Shown here: positions 1 through 5,922 of the stretch, one piece after another
Numbering within the stretch: position 1 is the stretch's first letter
How the letters are laid out: each line of letters begins with the position of its first letter
Assembly (NCBI GenBank): GCA_013329925.1
Contig: DUJK01000044.1
Span: forward strand, 1 to 6,701
DNA: 6,701 nucleotides
Source: Candidatus Poseidoniaceae archaeon
GTDB lineage: Archaea > Thermoplasmatota > Poseidoniia > Poseidoniales > Poseidoniaceae
Reading direction: 5' to 3'
The notes under the pieces: model-generated
What the model was told of the DNA's origin: nothing
The model's input: only the letters and a program-made list of their open reading frames with translations
Databases searched by the model: none
Made by a program: the position numbers and the translations under genes

Positions 1-1241
1 TTAATTTGTGAAATCAATACATCTGTATTTTCGATAATTTCATTATTGGAAGGATCGATATCCATGAGATTGTTTAACGAAGTGGGAGCGCTTAATTTTA
101 AATTTAGATTATTTCCTTGAACCATTATGTCAAATAGGCAGCTTATTGATTGACTTGGAGCTAGTTCGCCAATAAAGCAGATCGACTCATCTAGTTGCTG
201 ATTTTGATTACTATTGACGGTCATTGTGATTGTCAAGTTAAAAAGAGTCTTGTTACCTTCATTTGAAATTTCGCCAGTTAACATATTCTCTCCGTATAGG
301 TAATTTGAATCAATAGGGTTGTGGCTAGGATACATACTGTTGATTTGTATATCTAATTCAGTATTTATTGTAATAACGATAGTGTTTAGATTGTTGCTTT
401 CAATTAAATCTGAATAAGGGTCTCCAGTTGAATTAAAAACGCCATATTTCAGATTATAAATGCCGTCCATCGGAAAAGAAAATGTCGGCAAACTTTGTTG
501 GTAGGAGCGATAAAAACTGAATTGTGGGAAATTAGTTTCGTTTAGATATTCTTCTGCGTAAAGTGTTGTCTCGTTTAAGTTCCATATTTGCCAGCCTATC
601 GTAGCATTTAATTGACAACTAGCACAAATGTTAGCGCTACCAGTATATTGTAAAGAGTAATTTGTGTCCTTGTTGAGAATGGTATTTCCTTGATAGATTG
701 AAGTTTCATCTAATCCTGAAATAATATCTTCACCAGTCTCAACATTCAAATCAGTGAATTCTCTAGTTGAATTAATTTGAATTGAGAGCATGTCATTACC
801 AGGGTTGAAGTCAAATTGGTCGAATTGAAATAGTATGGTCAAAGTTGAATTAAACCCGTTTGGATAGAATTCAGTGCCAGAGAAGAATGTATTATTCTCT
901 CCTGGCAATAACGGGCTTATGTCAATAAATCCACTTTCAGTAGCGGTATTGATACAAGTATTTGCAAGTTTGACTCCTTCGCAGACATACCAATTTACAA
1001 TTCGGGTTGGTGATTGTACAGAGTCTAAATTTTCAATTTCTACAGAAAAAATACTAGAAGTATATGCAGGTATTAGGTCATCTGCATCTGGATTTGAGCC
1101 AATTATTGCTAAATCTCCGTTGGAAGATGCTTGAACTCCAACAATTAAATTTGGTGATAAAAATGCTACAAATATCATGAAAAGTACGGTGTTAAGAGAG
1201 ATTTTTTGTACAAAAGTATGTCTCACAACTACCTCATCCAT
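1..1241 (-). CDS. Secreted cell-surface protein with CARDB/Ig-like repeats, 3' end beyond window
   Basis: An open frame with no stop runs from an ATG at 1241 to the left edge (413 codons), so the C-terminus is missing. Residues 13-38 form a hydrophobic Sec signal peptide ending V-Q-A before S39, a good signal peptidase site. The mature part is Asn/Ser/Thr rich with 10 N-x-S/T sequons (for example N117 region, N131, N157, N194, N212, N223, N234, N270, N330, N335), as expected of an S-layer or exported archaeal glycoprotein. I see three repeats, about 43-157, 164-293 and 297-410. Each opens with D-[LI]-x-[IV] and closes with an acidic, Asn-rich strand (NPGND, ESNN, DPSNN), the pattern of CARDB domains. 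Each repeat carries one Cys pair: C87/C96, C206/C209, C355/C368. The start is uncertain: a GTG at 1226 (codon 6) would give a more typical basic n-region. Function unknown; surface adhesin or envelope component is the likeliest role. Confidence 0.8.
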   Translation of the reverse strand, partial: MDEVVVRHTFVQKISLNTVLFMIFVAFLSPNLIVGVQASSNGDLAIIGSNPDADDLIPAYTSSIFSVEIENLDSVQSPTRIVNWYVCEGVKLANTCINTATESGFIDISPLLPGENNTFFSGTEFYPNGFNSTLTILFQFDQFDFNPGNDMLSIQINSTREFTDLNVETGEDIISGLDETSIYQGNTILNKDTNYSLQYTGSANICASCQLNATIGWQIWNLNETTLYAEEYLNETNFPQFSFYRSYQQSLPTFSFPMDGIYNLKYGVFNSTGDPYSDLIESNNLNTIVITINTELDIQINSMYPSHNPIDSNYLYGENMLTGEISNEGNKTLFNLTITMTVNSNQNQQLDESICFIGELAPSQSISCLFDIMVQGNNLNLKLSAPTSLNNLMDIDPSNNEIIENTDVLISQI

Positions 1242-1364
1242 GTAACCTCCTCACAATTGGCATTCAAAGACTCATCGCTCCAATAACAGTAAAAATGTCT
1301 AAAACTAAGGATTTTTTGAAATCTCATCCGGCAAACTCTTGAGTCTGTTGCTGCTGGCATATAC
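1242..1364. promoter_or_regulatory. Divergent intergenic region between two exported-protein genes
   Basis: About 123 bases separate two divergently transcribed genes, both encoding exported or membrane-anchored proteins, so promoters for both must lie here or just inside the genes. The leftward side has a strong Shine-Dalgarno but only a weak T-rich TATA candidate (minus-strand TTTTTACT, about 1287-1295). The rightward side has CATATA at about 1358-1363. That would place transcription initiation near 1387, downstream of the first ATG (1365), and so favours the internal start at 1410. I see no clear palindromic operator. Confidence 0.4.
1245..1252 (-). promoter_or_regulatory. Shine-Dalgarno sequence of the leftward surface-protein gene
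   Basis: Read on the minus strand this is GAGGAGGT, a near-perfect complement of the archaeal 16S 3' end. It lies only 3-4 bases before the ATG at 1241, slightly tight. A second, weaker GAGGT (1231-1235) lies 4 bases before the GTG at 1226, so either start could be used. The strong match shows that the leftward gene has a leadered transcript and supports its reality. Confidence 0.6.
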
Positions 1365-2459
1365 ATGGTCTCAGGTCCAACCTCATCTATTAGAAAAGAT
1401 GAGGGCGGTATGACTGCAGTGATTGAATTCCTTTCTGCATTTACTCTATTTTTGATGATATTGACCGCTTTTTTGTCACTTGCACAATTAGAAATGGGAT
1501 CCAATGATACTTCAGTAGATCGGTTAGACCGTTCAGCTGCACAAGGAATGGACCGCTTAACATCTGATGGTGGATGGTATGTTCCAGTCTTTGAGGATGG
1601 GACTTACGATTATCAAAACTCAACGTCTCAATGGCATCAAAAATCGCTTGAAGAATTAAATTCGGGTGTTGTAATGGCAGGCTTAATAGATGGCTATTCT
1701 ATAGATTTTGATAGAGTCTCTGCTCTGCATAATGTTACCGAAAGTAGCCTGTTAGCCGGTTTGGGATTAAGTGAATCATTTAGCCTCCACTTAAGCATCA
1801 AAATTACCGAAAGTGATGATTCGCAAAGGGATGGTATAGTATTGTTTTCCGGAGGCACTGAAAGGGGGACTGCTTCTGCATCATCAACAGCTTTCAAAGA
1901 ATTACAAACAGGCTCAGAAAAGGTTTTGATTATCTTGGAGGTTCATAATGGCGGCAGGAGTACCAATAATTTAATCATCACAGAAATAAGTCCTCGCTCA
2001 GTATCTGGTGCTCCTGAATGGATTGAAATGTATAATCCAAATGACTTTGCAATCGATCTTAGAGGTTGGAGTCTGTCTCATATATCTCCAAACCTAAACA
2101 GTAATCTTTTGTTGACCGAGGGAGTTGTTTCGGGATTATCTACAATCATAATGACCGGGGATCCCAGTTCACAAGATGTCGGTTTGGCCGACCACGTGAT
2201 TGACTTGGGCGGTGAAGGGTTTCTAGGAGTAGGCCAATTGAATTTAATTGATGATGGCGGTGGAGTTGTAATCTTAAGTTACACTCAACTTAGTGAATTT
2301 CAACCATTTGAAGTAATGAGAGTCGAATGGGGTGGAGACACCGGGTTTTTCCTTACTCCAAGCCAGTCATTAGAATATCTGCCACCAATATTTCCACCAA
2401 CGCAAATTGACTGGCAGATTTCATCAACTCCAAATCCTGGAATTGTCAATTTGGTTTGA
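1365..2459 (+). CDS. Prepilin/TadE-like membrane-anchored protein with C-terminal lamin-tail domain (LTD)
   Basis: The N-terminus has a short charged leader (R10-K-D-E-G-G15), then a hydrophobic helix at about 16-42 with a Glu at position 21. This resembles archaeal class III (prepilin) signal peptides and TadE-type pilins, although Glu falls at +6 rather than the usual +5. Residues 50-150 (AAQGMDRLTSDGGW, GLIDGYSIDFDRVSAL, LAGLGLSESFSLHLSI) follow the layout of archaeal pilin-like secreted proteins. Residues about 203-364 are a lamin-tail domain: TEI, E218-W-I-E-M-Y-N-P225, D231-L-R-G-W-S-L237, and the typical STPNPGIVN end. The protein is probably held in the membrane with the LTD outside. 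Start choice: ATG 1365 keeps the charged leader. ATG 1410 (residue 16) has a better Shine-Dalgarno (GAGGG, 1401-1405) but would remove the leader. The KaiC-like genes begin 39 bases downstream on the same strand. Exact role unknown. Confidence 0.75.
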   Translation: MVSGPTSSIRKDEGGMTAVIEFLSAFTLFLMILTAFLSLAQLEMGSNDTSVDRLDRSAAQGMDRLTSDGGWYVPVFEDGTYDYQNSTSQWHQKSLEELNSGVVMAGLIDGYSIDFDRVSALHNVTESSLLAGLGLSESFSLHLSIKITESDDSQRDGIVLFSGGTERGTASASSTAFKELQTGSEKVLIILEVHNGGRSTNNLIITEISPRSVSGAPEWIEMYNPNDFAIDLRGWSLSHISPNLNSNLLLTEGVVSGLSTIIMTGDPSSQDVGLADHVIDLGGEGFLGVGQLNLIDDGGGVVILSYTQLSEFQPFEVMRVEWGGDTGFFLTPSQSLEYLPPIFPPTQIDWQISSTPNPGIVNLV

Positions 2460-2479
2460 TTTTACAGGTTGCAGTCCCG

Positions 2480-2488
2480 TTAAATAAT
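2480..2488 (+). promoter_or_regulatory. Possible TATA box before the KaiC-like gene trio
   Basis: TTAAATAAT lies in the 39-base gap after the lamin-tail gene. Initiation about 25 bases downstream would fall near 2508-2510, past the first ATG (2499). This would suit translation from ATG 2532, with the AGGGG at 2516-2520 as ribosome binding site. It could give the trio its own promoter. The judgement rests on sequence resemblance and spacing only. Confidence 0.3.
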
Positions 2489-2498
2489 CGGATGCTTC

Positions 2499-3314
2499 AT
2501 GAACCTCAGGGCGTTAGGGGTAATGTTCCCCATGCAGCCAGTTGGTATGTACTCCCGTGACCGATGCGTAACAGGAGTCCATGGACTTGATGAGATTTTA
2601 CGCGGAGGAATACCTTACGGCTCTACAGTACTGGCAGCCGGAACTTGTGGTTCAGGGAAAACAACATTGGGCATGGAATTTCTTGTCAGAGGCGCCAATG
2701 CCGGGGAAGCATGTGCCCATTTTACCGCAACAGAGCCATCCGTGAAATTATTGGAAAACATACGCCAATTCGGATTTTTTGATATGAAAATGGTAGATAC
2801 TGGATTGATAAATGTCTTCGATATGGATGTATTGTATTCTTGGCTTGGCTTAGAAAAGTCAACCTTTGATTTAGAAGACGTTCATTCCCTAATCAAGTCA
2901 ATTGTGGATATCGTCAATACAATTGGTGTAACTAGACTTGTTATCGATTCGGTCACAACACTATGTTACAAAATCAAATCAGAACAACTCATCCGAGATT
3001 TTTTGTTCACTTTGGGTAAAAAACTCGCAACATTGGGCTGCACTACAATATTAATTGCCGAAATAACATCGGCAACAGAAAACGCTCACTGGTCATCATT
3101 TGGTGTTGAAGAAGCGATATGTGATGGGATAATCGTTCTTGGTGACATTGAACGTATGGGTCATTTGTTGAGATTCTTACAGGTAGTGAAAATGCGGGGC
3201 ACCTCCCATAGCAGGGCCAAACATGCAATTGAATTAACGCCGCTAGGTGTTATGTTAACCCCAATGCTCAAGTGGGGCGCAGTAAATGATAATGTGAATA
3301 GATGGGGTTCGTGA
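2499..3314 (+). CDS. KaiC/RAD55-family RecA-fold ATPase with intact Walker A
   Basis: Single-domain KaiC-like protein (271 aa, usual for the archaeal RAD55/ArlH-type family). The N-terminal signature VTGVHGLDEILRGGIPYG (24-41) leads into Walker A G48-T-C-G-S-G-K54-T55. Walker B is R146-L-V-I-D150-S. The C-terminal KaiC element is K231-M-R-G-T-S-H-S238, followed by a strand ending LGVMLTP. The position matching the KaiC catalytic Glu pair reads T78-E79-P80, so one Glu is kept and the second is Pro. ATP binding is well supported; hydrolysis is likely but may be weak. Family members form hexamers and act in clock, signalling or archaellum contexts. It is a cytoplasmic protein. The start is uncertain: ATG 2499 is the longest form, while 2523, 2532 and 2547 are in-frame alternatives upstream of the conserved core. 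It is the first gene of a tight trio, the next starting 1 base after its stop. Confidence 0.88.
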   Translation: MNLRALGVMFPMQPVGMYSRDRCVTGVHGLDEILRGGIPYGSTVLAAGTCGSGKTTLGMEFLVRGANAGEACAHFTATEPSVKLLENIRQFGFFDMKMVDTGLINVFDMDVLYSWLGLEKSTFDLEDVHSLIKSIVDIVNTIGVTRLVIDSVTTLCYKIKSEQLIRDFLFTLGKKLATLGCTTILIAEITSATENAHWSSFGVEEAICDGIIVLGDIERMGHLLRFLQVVKMRGTSHSRAKHAIELTPLGVMLTPMLKWGAVNDNVNRWGS

Positions 3315-3315
3315 G

Positions 3316-3900
3316 ATGTTTGAATTAGACCAAGGAATTGCCGACCAATTAACCGAGGTATCGCTAAACAGTTCAGTTCAAGTTAGGTGTGGTAACTCAA
3401 ATTCGTTCATGGTTACGGCAAGCACGCTCATACCTCTACTACAAATGTTTGAGATGAAAGGAGTTTACATCTCTGCAAGCCGAGGTGCAGCCGAGGTGAT
3501 CAAAGGCTTTGAGTCGGTTGGCATTGATGTTTCTGAAATTCAATTTATCGATCTAGTTTCCTCCGGGATTTTGGGCGGTACCAACATTCCATACAACAAT
3601 GTTCATTTTGTCGATAGTCCAATCATGCTTGAATCAATCTTACTTAGAACCCTATACATTCTCAAAACCAACCAATCTGAGAGAAATTTTGTCTTTATCG
3701 ATAGCGTAAATGCTCTGGCAATTTACAATGAAGATAGAATGCTTGCAGAATACTTGCATACCTTCATCAACACCTTTAGGCAACAGGATGTTCTATCAGT
3801 AATCTTAAACGTGCCCGACCAAACACCGCCATTGGTATTATCGAACCTAGACTTGTACTGCACAGATTTAGTTGATAGAGGTCAAGTAGTAATTCATTGA
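3316..3900 (+). CDS. Degenerate KaiC-like protein lacking a P-loop
   Basis: A 194-residue protein, shorter than its neighbours. It shows the RecA/KaiC core layout in reduced form: an opening strand (SVQVRCGNSNSF, 20-31) where Walker A should be, a second strand GVYISAS (49-55), and a clear Walker B-like strand N124-F-V-F-I-D129-S130. The P-loop Gly, Lys and Thr are all absent, and the LDEIL...GG lead-in and KMRG tail of the first gene are also missing. It therefore probably cannot bind ATP in the normal way and may be a structural or regulatory partner in a mixed ring. The start is one base after the upstream stop (TGA-G-ATG), implying translational coupling and 1:1 synthesis. Assignment rests on Walker B, size and position between two better KaiC homologues; overall similarity is weak. 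Confidence 0.7.
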   Translation: MFELDQGIADQLTEVSLNSSVQVRCGNSNSFMVTASTLIPLLQMFEMKGVYISASRGAAEVIKGFESVGIDVSEIQFIDLVSSGILGGTNIPYNNVHFVDSPIMLESILLRTLYILKTNQSERNFVFIDSVNALAIYNEDRMLAEYLHTFINTFRQQDVLSVILNVPDQTPPLVLSNLDLYCTDLVDRGQVVIH

Positions 3901-3910
3901 GTGTGAAAAT

Positions 3911-4714
3911 ATGGCCAGAGAAGTACAATTTGACTCCGAAGATGAGGAATTCTTCGGCAGTGTGGGTTCGTTTGGTGTGCCGAAATTCGATAATGAGATG
4001 CGCGGTGGTGTACCTAGAGGATTTACTATGATTGCCTTTACCGATACTGGTTCAGGTAGTGAATTATTTGCTAAGCAATTTGTATCTCCCGCCGAAGAAG
4101 CAGAGAATACCATCTACATTTCAACTAATGAAGGCCAAGCTGAGATAGTTCGCATTTTCCAAAAATATGATTGGCCATTAGACATCAATGTTAGAACTAT
4201 AGGTGAAGAATATAATTCTAACGTTTTAGAAAAAGAACTTTTAGCAAGTAGATATCGTCTGGAAGGCTTTAGGCTGGAAGACATTCAAAGGCTTGCTCAG
4301 ACAAGATTTGTTGAGGAAAATAATCAAGATTACCTGACAGAAGTTACCAACGAAGTAATGGCTTTAGGACCTTATTTTAGGGCAGTTATTGACAGCTTAG
4401 ACTTCTTTTTGCAAAGAGATGACCCTGCAAGAGTTGTGGCTATGGTCAGAATGCTTCAAGCACATGCACAAATGTATCGTGGGCTATTGTTTATTTCAGT
4501 ATCAACAGATGGTCTTTCGCCAAATATAAAGCAAGAGTTGGCCTCGATAGCAGACATGGTATTATCATTCCAAGTAAGGACAGTTGGTACTGATTTTGAG
4601 ACTTCAATGATGGTCTCGAAGTTTAGAAACGCACCTGAGAACTTGAAGATTTTAGTATTCAGGGTTACTCCAGAAGAAGGTATCACTCCAGAAACCGTCG
4701 AGCGTATCGCTTGA
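3911..4714 (+). CDS. KaiC/ArlH-like RecA-fold protein with degenerate Walker A
   Basis: A 267-residue protein that lines up with the first KaiC gene. The lead-in is FGVPKFDNEMRGGVPRGFTMIAF (21-43), then T44-D-T-G-S-G-S50-E51 replaces G-x-T/C-G-S-G-K-T: the GSG turn survives but the Lys is Ser and the Thr is Glu. Y69-I-S-T-N-E74 matches the strand bearing the KaiC catalytic Glu, and A158-V-I-D161-S162-L is Walker B. The tail has K-F-R-N in place of KMRG. A charged, helix-prone segment (about 99-150, rich in Arg, Glu and Leu) sits where the first protein has a shorter one. The N-terminus is acidic (F7-D-S-E-D-E-E13). It lies 10 bases after the preceding stop, completing the trio. It is probably a non-hydrolysing paralogue that assembles with the intact one. 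An annotation pipeline might call it RAD55-family or ArlH-like. Confidence 0.8.
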   Translation: MAREVQFDSEDEEFFGSVGSFGVPKFDNEMRGGVPRGFTMIAFTDTGSGSELFAKQFVSPAEEAENTIYISTNEGQAEIVRIFQKYDWPLDINVRTIGEEYNSNVLEKELLASRYRLEGFRLEDIQRLAQTRFVEENNQDYLTEVTNEVMALGPYFRAVIDSLDFFLQRDDPARVVAMVRMLQAHAQMYRGLLFISVSTDGLSPNIKQELASIADMVLSFQVRTVGTDFETSMMVSKFRNAPENLKILVFRVTPEEGITPETVERIA

Positions 4715-4722
4715 ATTCTAAC

Positions 4723-4751
4723 GATATATCCAAAGAGGACGGGCTTGAGGG
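4723..4751 (+). promoter_or_regulatory. Putative TATA box and Shine-Dalgarno of the methyltransferase gene
   Basis: GATATATC (4723-4730) resembles an archaeal TATA box and would direct initiation near 4752-4756, giving an almost leaderless message for the ATG at 4758. GAGGG (4747-4751), 6 bases before the ATG, is a fair Shine-Dalgarno for read-through from the KaiC trio. Both modes may operate; the sequence cannot decide. Confidence 0.35.
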
Positions 4752-4757
4752 CGTAAC

Positions 4758-5504
4758 ATGGCAAGTAGGAGTGCTACAGGTGGTTACGACCCGTCTGGTA
4801 TCGATCTTGATGAGTGGGAGATTTTGGAATCTCAACTCGAGGAATCAATTCCAAATTACGACCGAGTCAATCGTTTAATGACTTTTGGACAAGACAAAGT
4901 TTGGCGAAAAAATGTCAGAGAGCACGCAAAACCCGGAATGAAGGTGTTAGAAGTTGGCTGCGGCCCTGGTTCTTTCGCTGAAGACATAACAGATGTTGAT
5001 TTGACTTGCTTAGACCCTTCTCCAGAGATGCTCAAGGTGGCAAAAAAGAGAGTCGATACGGCAAGAACTTCCAGAGGGGAATCACCGGCAGATTATGTGC
5101 AGGCGATTGCCGAATCAATACCTTTACCAGATGATACCTATGACAGGGTGTTTTGTTTATTCTCATTCCGTGATTTTCAAGATAAAGAAAAGGGCCTTGA
5201 AGAAATCTTAAGAGTTTTGAAGCCAGGTGGACAATTGGTCATCTGTGATGCGGGTAAAGCCAATTGGTTGCATGGCCTTGCCGGTAGGATTTGGATGTCA
5301 ACAGTTGTTCAGTTAATGGCGCGTTACGTTACCAAAAAGAAAAATCACCCGTGGAAAGGTTTGGCAAAAACCTATTCTCATTATGGGACAAATCGATATT
5401 ATCGTAATCTGATGAAAAAAGTGGGATTTCAGCAGGTTCAGGGTAGGTTATTATTGCCATTTGGCATGGCCAGCAGATTTAGAGGATGGAAGGCAGAAAA
5501 ATAG
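4758..5504 (+). CDS. UbiE/MenG-family SAM-dependent methyltransferase
   Basis: Class I methyltransferase of 248 residues, the normal size for UbiE/COQ5/MenG. The family's first signature is recognisable: Y34-D-R-V-N-R-L-M-T-F-G-Q-D-K-V-W49. SAM-binding motif I is V63-L-E-V-G-C-G-P-G71, with acidic D86 at the end of the next strand. ADYVQAIAESIPLPDDTYD (111-129) is motif II, SFRDFQD (136-142) matches the GLRN-x-x-D position, and R152-V-L-K-P-G-G158 is the post-motif. The second UbiE signature is imperfect: the final E-x-S reads D-A-G. The likely role is C-methylation of a respiratory quinone (demethylmenaquinone-type) at the cytoplasmic membrane face, but substrate cannot be read from sequence and a general methyltransferase role is possible. 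The Lys-rich segment RYVTKKKNHPWK may aid membrane contact. It lies 43 bases after the KaiC trio and ahead of the ATP synthase operon. Confidence 0.85.
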   Translation: MASRSATGGYDPSGIDLDEWEILESQLEESIPNYDRVNRLMTFGQDKVWRKNVREHAKPGMKVLEVGCGPGSFAEDITDVDLTCLDPSPEMLKVAKKRVDTARTSRGESPADYVQAIAESIPLPDDTYDRVFCLFSFRDFQDKEKGLEEILRVLKPGGQLVICDAGKANWLHGLAGRIWMSTVVQLMARYVTKKKNHPWKGLAKTYSHYGTNRYYRNLMKKVGFQQVQGRLLLPFGMASRFRGWKAEK

Positions 5505-5515
5505 TTACATACCAC

Positions 5516-5532
5516 GTTTTGCATAATTTTTT
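5516..5532 (+). terminator. T-rich archaeal-type terminator candidate
   Basis: Two T-runs, GTTTT (5516-5520) and TTTTTT (5527-5532), start 12 bases after the methyltransferase stop. Archaeal RNA polymerase can terminate at such oligo-T tracts without a hairpin, and I see no strong stem here. The position between two functionally distinct units is right for a terminator. Confidence 0.4.
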
Positions 5533-5565
5533 AGAACTAACAAAATCATTACACTCATAAACCCC

Positions 5566-5573
5566 CTATAATT
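5566..5573 (+). promoter_or_regulatory. Candidate TATA box of the ATP synthase operon
   Basis: CTATAATT follows a short C-run in the gap before ahaH. Initiation about 25 bases downstream would fall near 5592-5597, a few bases before the ATG at 5602. A second AT-rich candidate (about 5552-5560, CTCATAAAC) would instead suit the ATG at 5590. As the first promoter-like element ahead of the operon it is a reasonable assignment but unproven. Confidence 0.35.
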
Positions 5574-5586
5574 GGACTTTATGTAG

Positions 5587-5913
5587 GTGATGAAATTGAG
5601 TATGGCCGAGGTTCTACGCAAAATCAAGCAAACCGAGCGAGAGGCTGCAAGACAACTGTCTGCGGCAAAAGACGACGCTAACAAAATTGTGTCAGATGCG
5701 AGGAAAAAATCTACTGAAATTGTCAACAAATCTGCTGATGATTCAGTATCTAACACTCAAGCAACTCTTGATGAAGCAAGAAGTAAAGCCTCAAAAGCGG
5801 CTGAAAAGGTAATCTCGGAAGGTTCAACAGCGGTTGATTTGATTAAAACAACGGCTGAAAAGAATCAATCAAAAGCAGTAGATCATCTACTGAAAACAAT
5901 GTCTTCTTTGTAG
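5587..5913 (+). CDS. ahaH: A-type ATP synthase subunit H (peripheral stalk)
   Basis: A small (about 103-108 aa), Ala/Lys/Glu/Ser-rich, fully helical protein beginning MAEVLRKIKQTEREAARQLS, the typical opening of archaeal AhaH (E-V-L-x-x-I-K-x-x-E). The rest is an uninterrupted coiled-coil-like sequence with no Pro, Cys or Trp, as expected of the stalk subunit that pairs with subunit E and links the A1 head to subunit I. Its place directly before the subunit I gene is the standard start of archaeal A-ATPase operons. Three starts are possible in frame: GTG 5587, ATG 5590 and ATG 5602. The longest is given. ATG 5602 is the best match to family N-termini and to the TATA-like element, while GGTGA (5586-5590) lies 11 bases before it. 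Confidence 0.85.
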   Translation: MMKLSMAEVLRKIKQTEREAARQLSAAKDDANKIVSDARKKSTEIVNKSADDSVSNTQATLDEARSKASKAAEKVISEGSTAVDLIKTTAEKNQSKAVDHLLKTMSSL

Positions 5914-5922
5914 GTTTTTTAC

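Noticed and set aside
874..1134. 86-codon rightward open frame
   Set aside because: It lies wholly antisense to the well-supported surface-protein gene and has no recognisable family or ribosome binding site.
1229..1623. Overlapping leftward open frames of 91 and 60 codons
   Set aside because: They are antisense to the start of the pilin-like LTD gene and the divergent promoter region, with no domain-like composition and no good Shine-Dalgarno.
1694..1897. 67-codon leftward open frame
   Set aside because: It is fully antisense to the pilin-like LTD gene and its translation has no family-like features.
1935..1974. Strong internal Shine-Dalgarno (GGAGG) 6 bases before an out-of-frame ATG at 1948
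   Set aside because: The frame it opens has only eight codons before a stop, so it is most likely a chance match inside the LTD gene.
3043..3228. 61-codon leftward open frame
   Set aside because: It is the antisense shadow of the conserved C-terminal half of the first KaiC-like gene.
3868..4113. 81-codon leftward open frame
   Set aside because: It is antisense across the junction of the second and third KaiC-like genes, which are both better supported.
4456..4764. 102-codon leftward open frame
   Set aside because: It is antisense to the C-terminal part of the third KaiC-like gene; its codons mirror that conserved frame.
5505..5756. 83-codon leftward open frame over the ATP synthase promoter
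   Set aside because: Its N-terminal part is the reverse reading of the ahaH coiled coil; no independent evidence of coding.
5915..5920. T6 run between ahaH and ahaI as a terminator
   Set aside because: The two genes form a standard operon with a 9-base gap, so full termination here is unlikely; at most weak attenuation.
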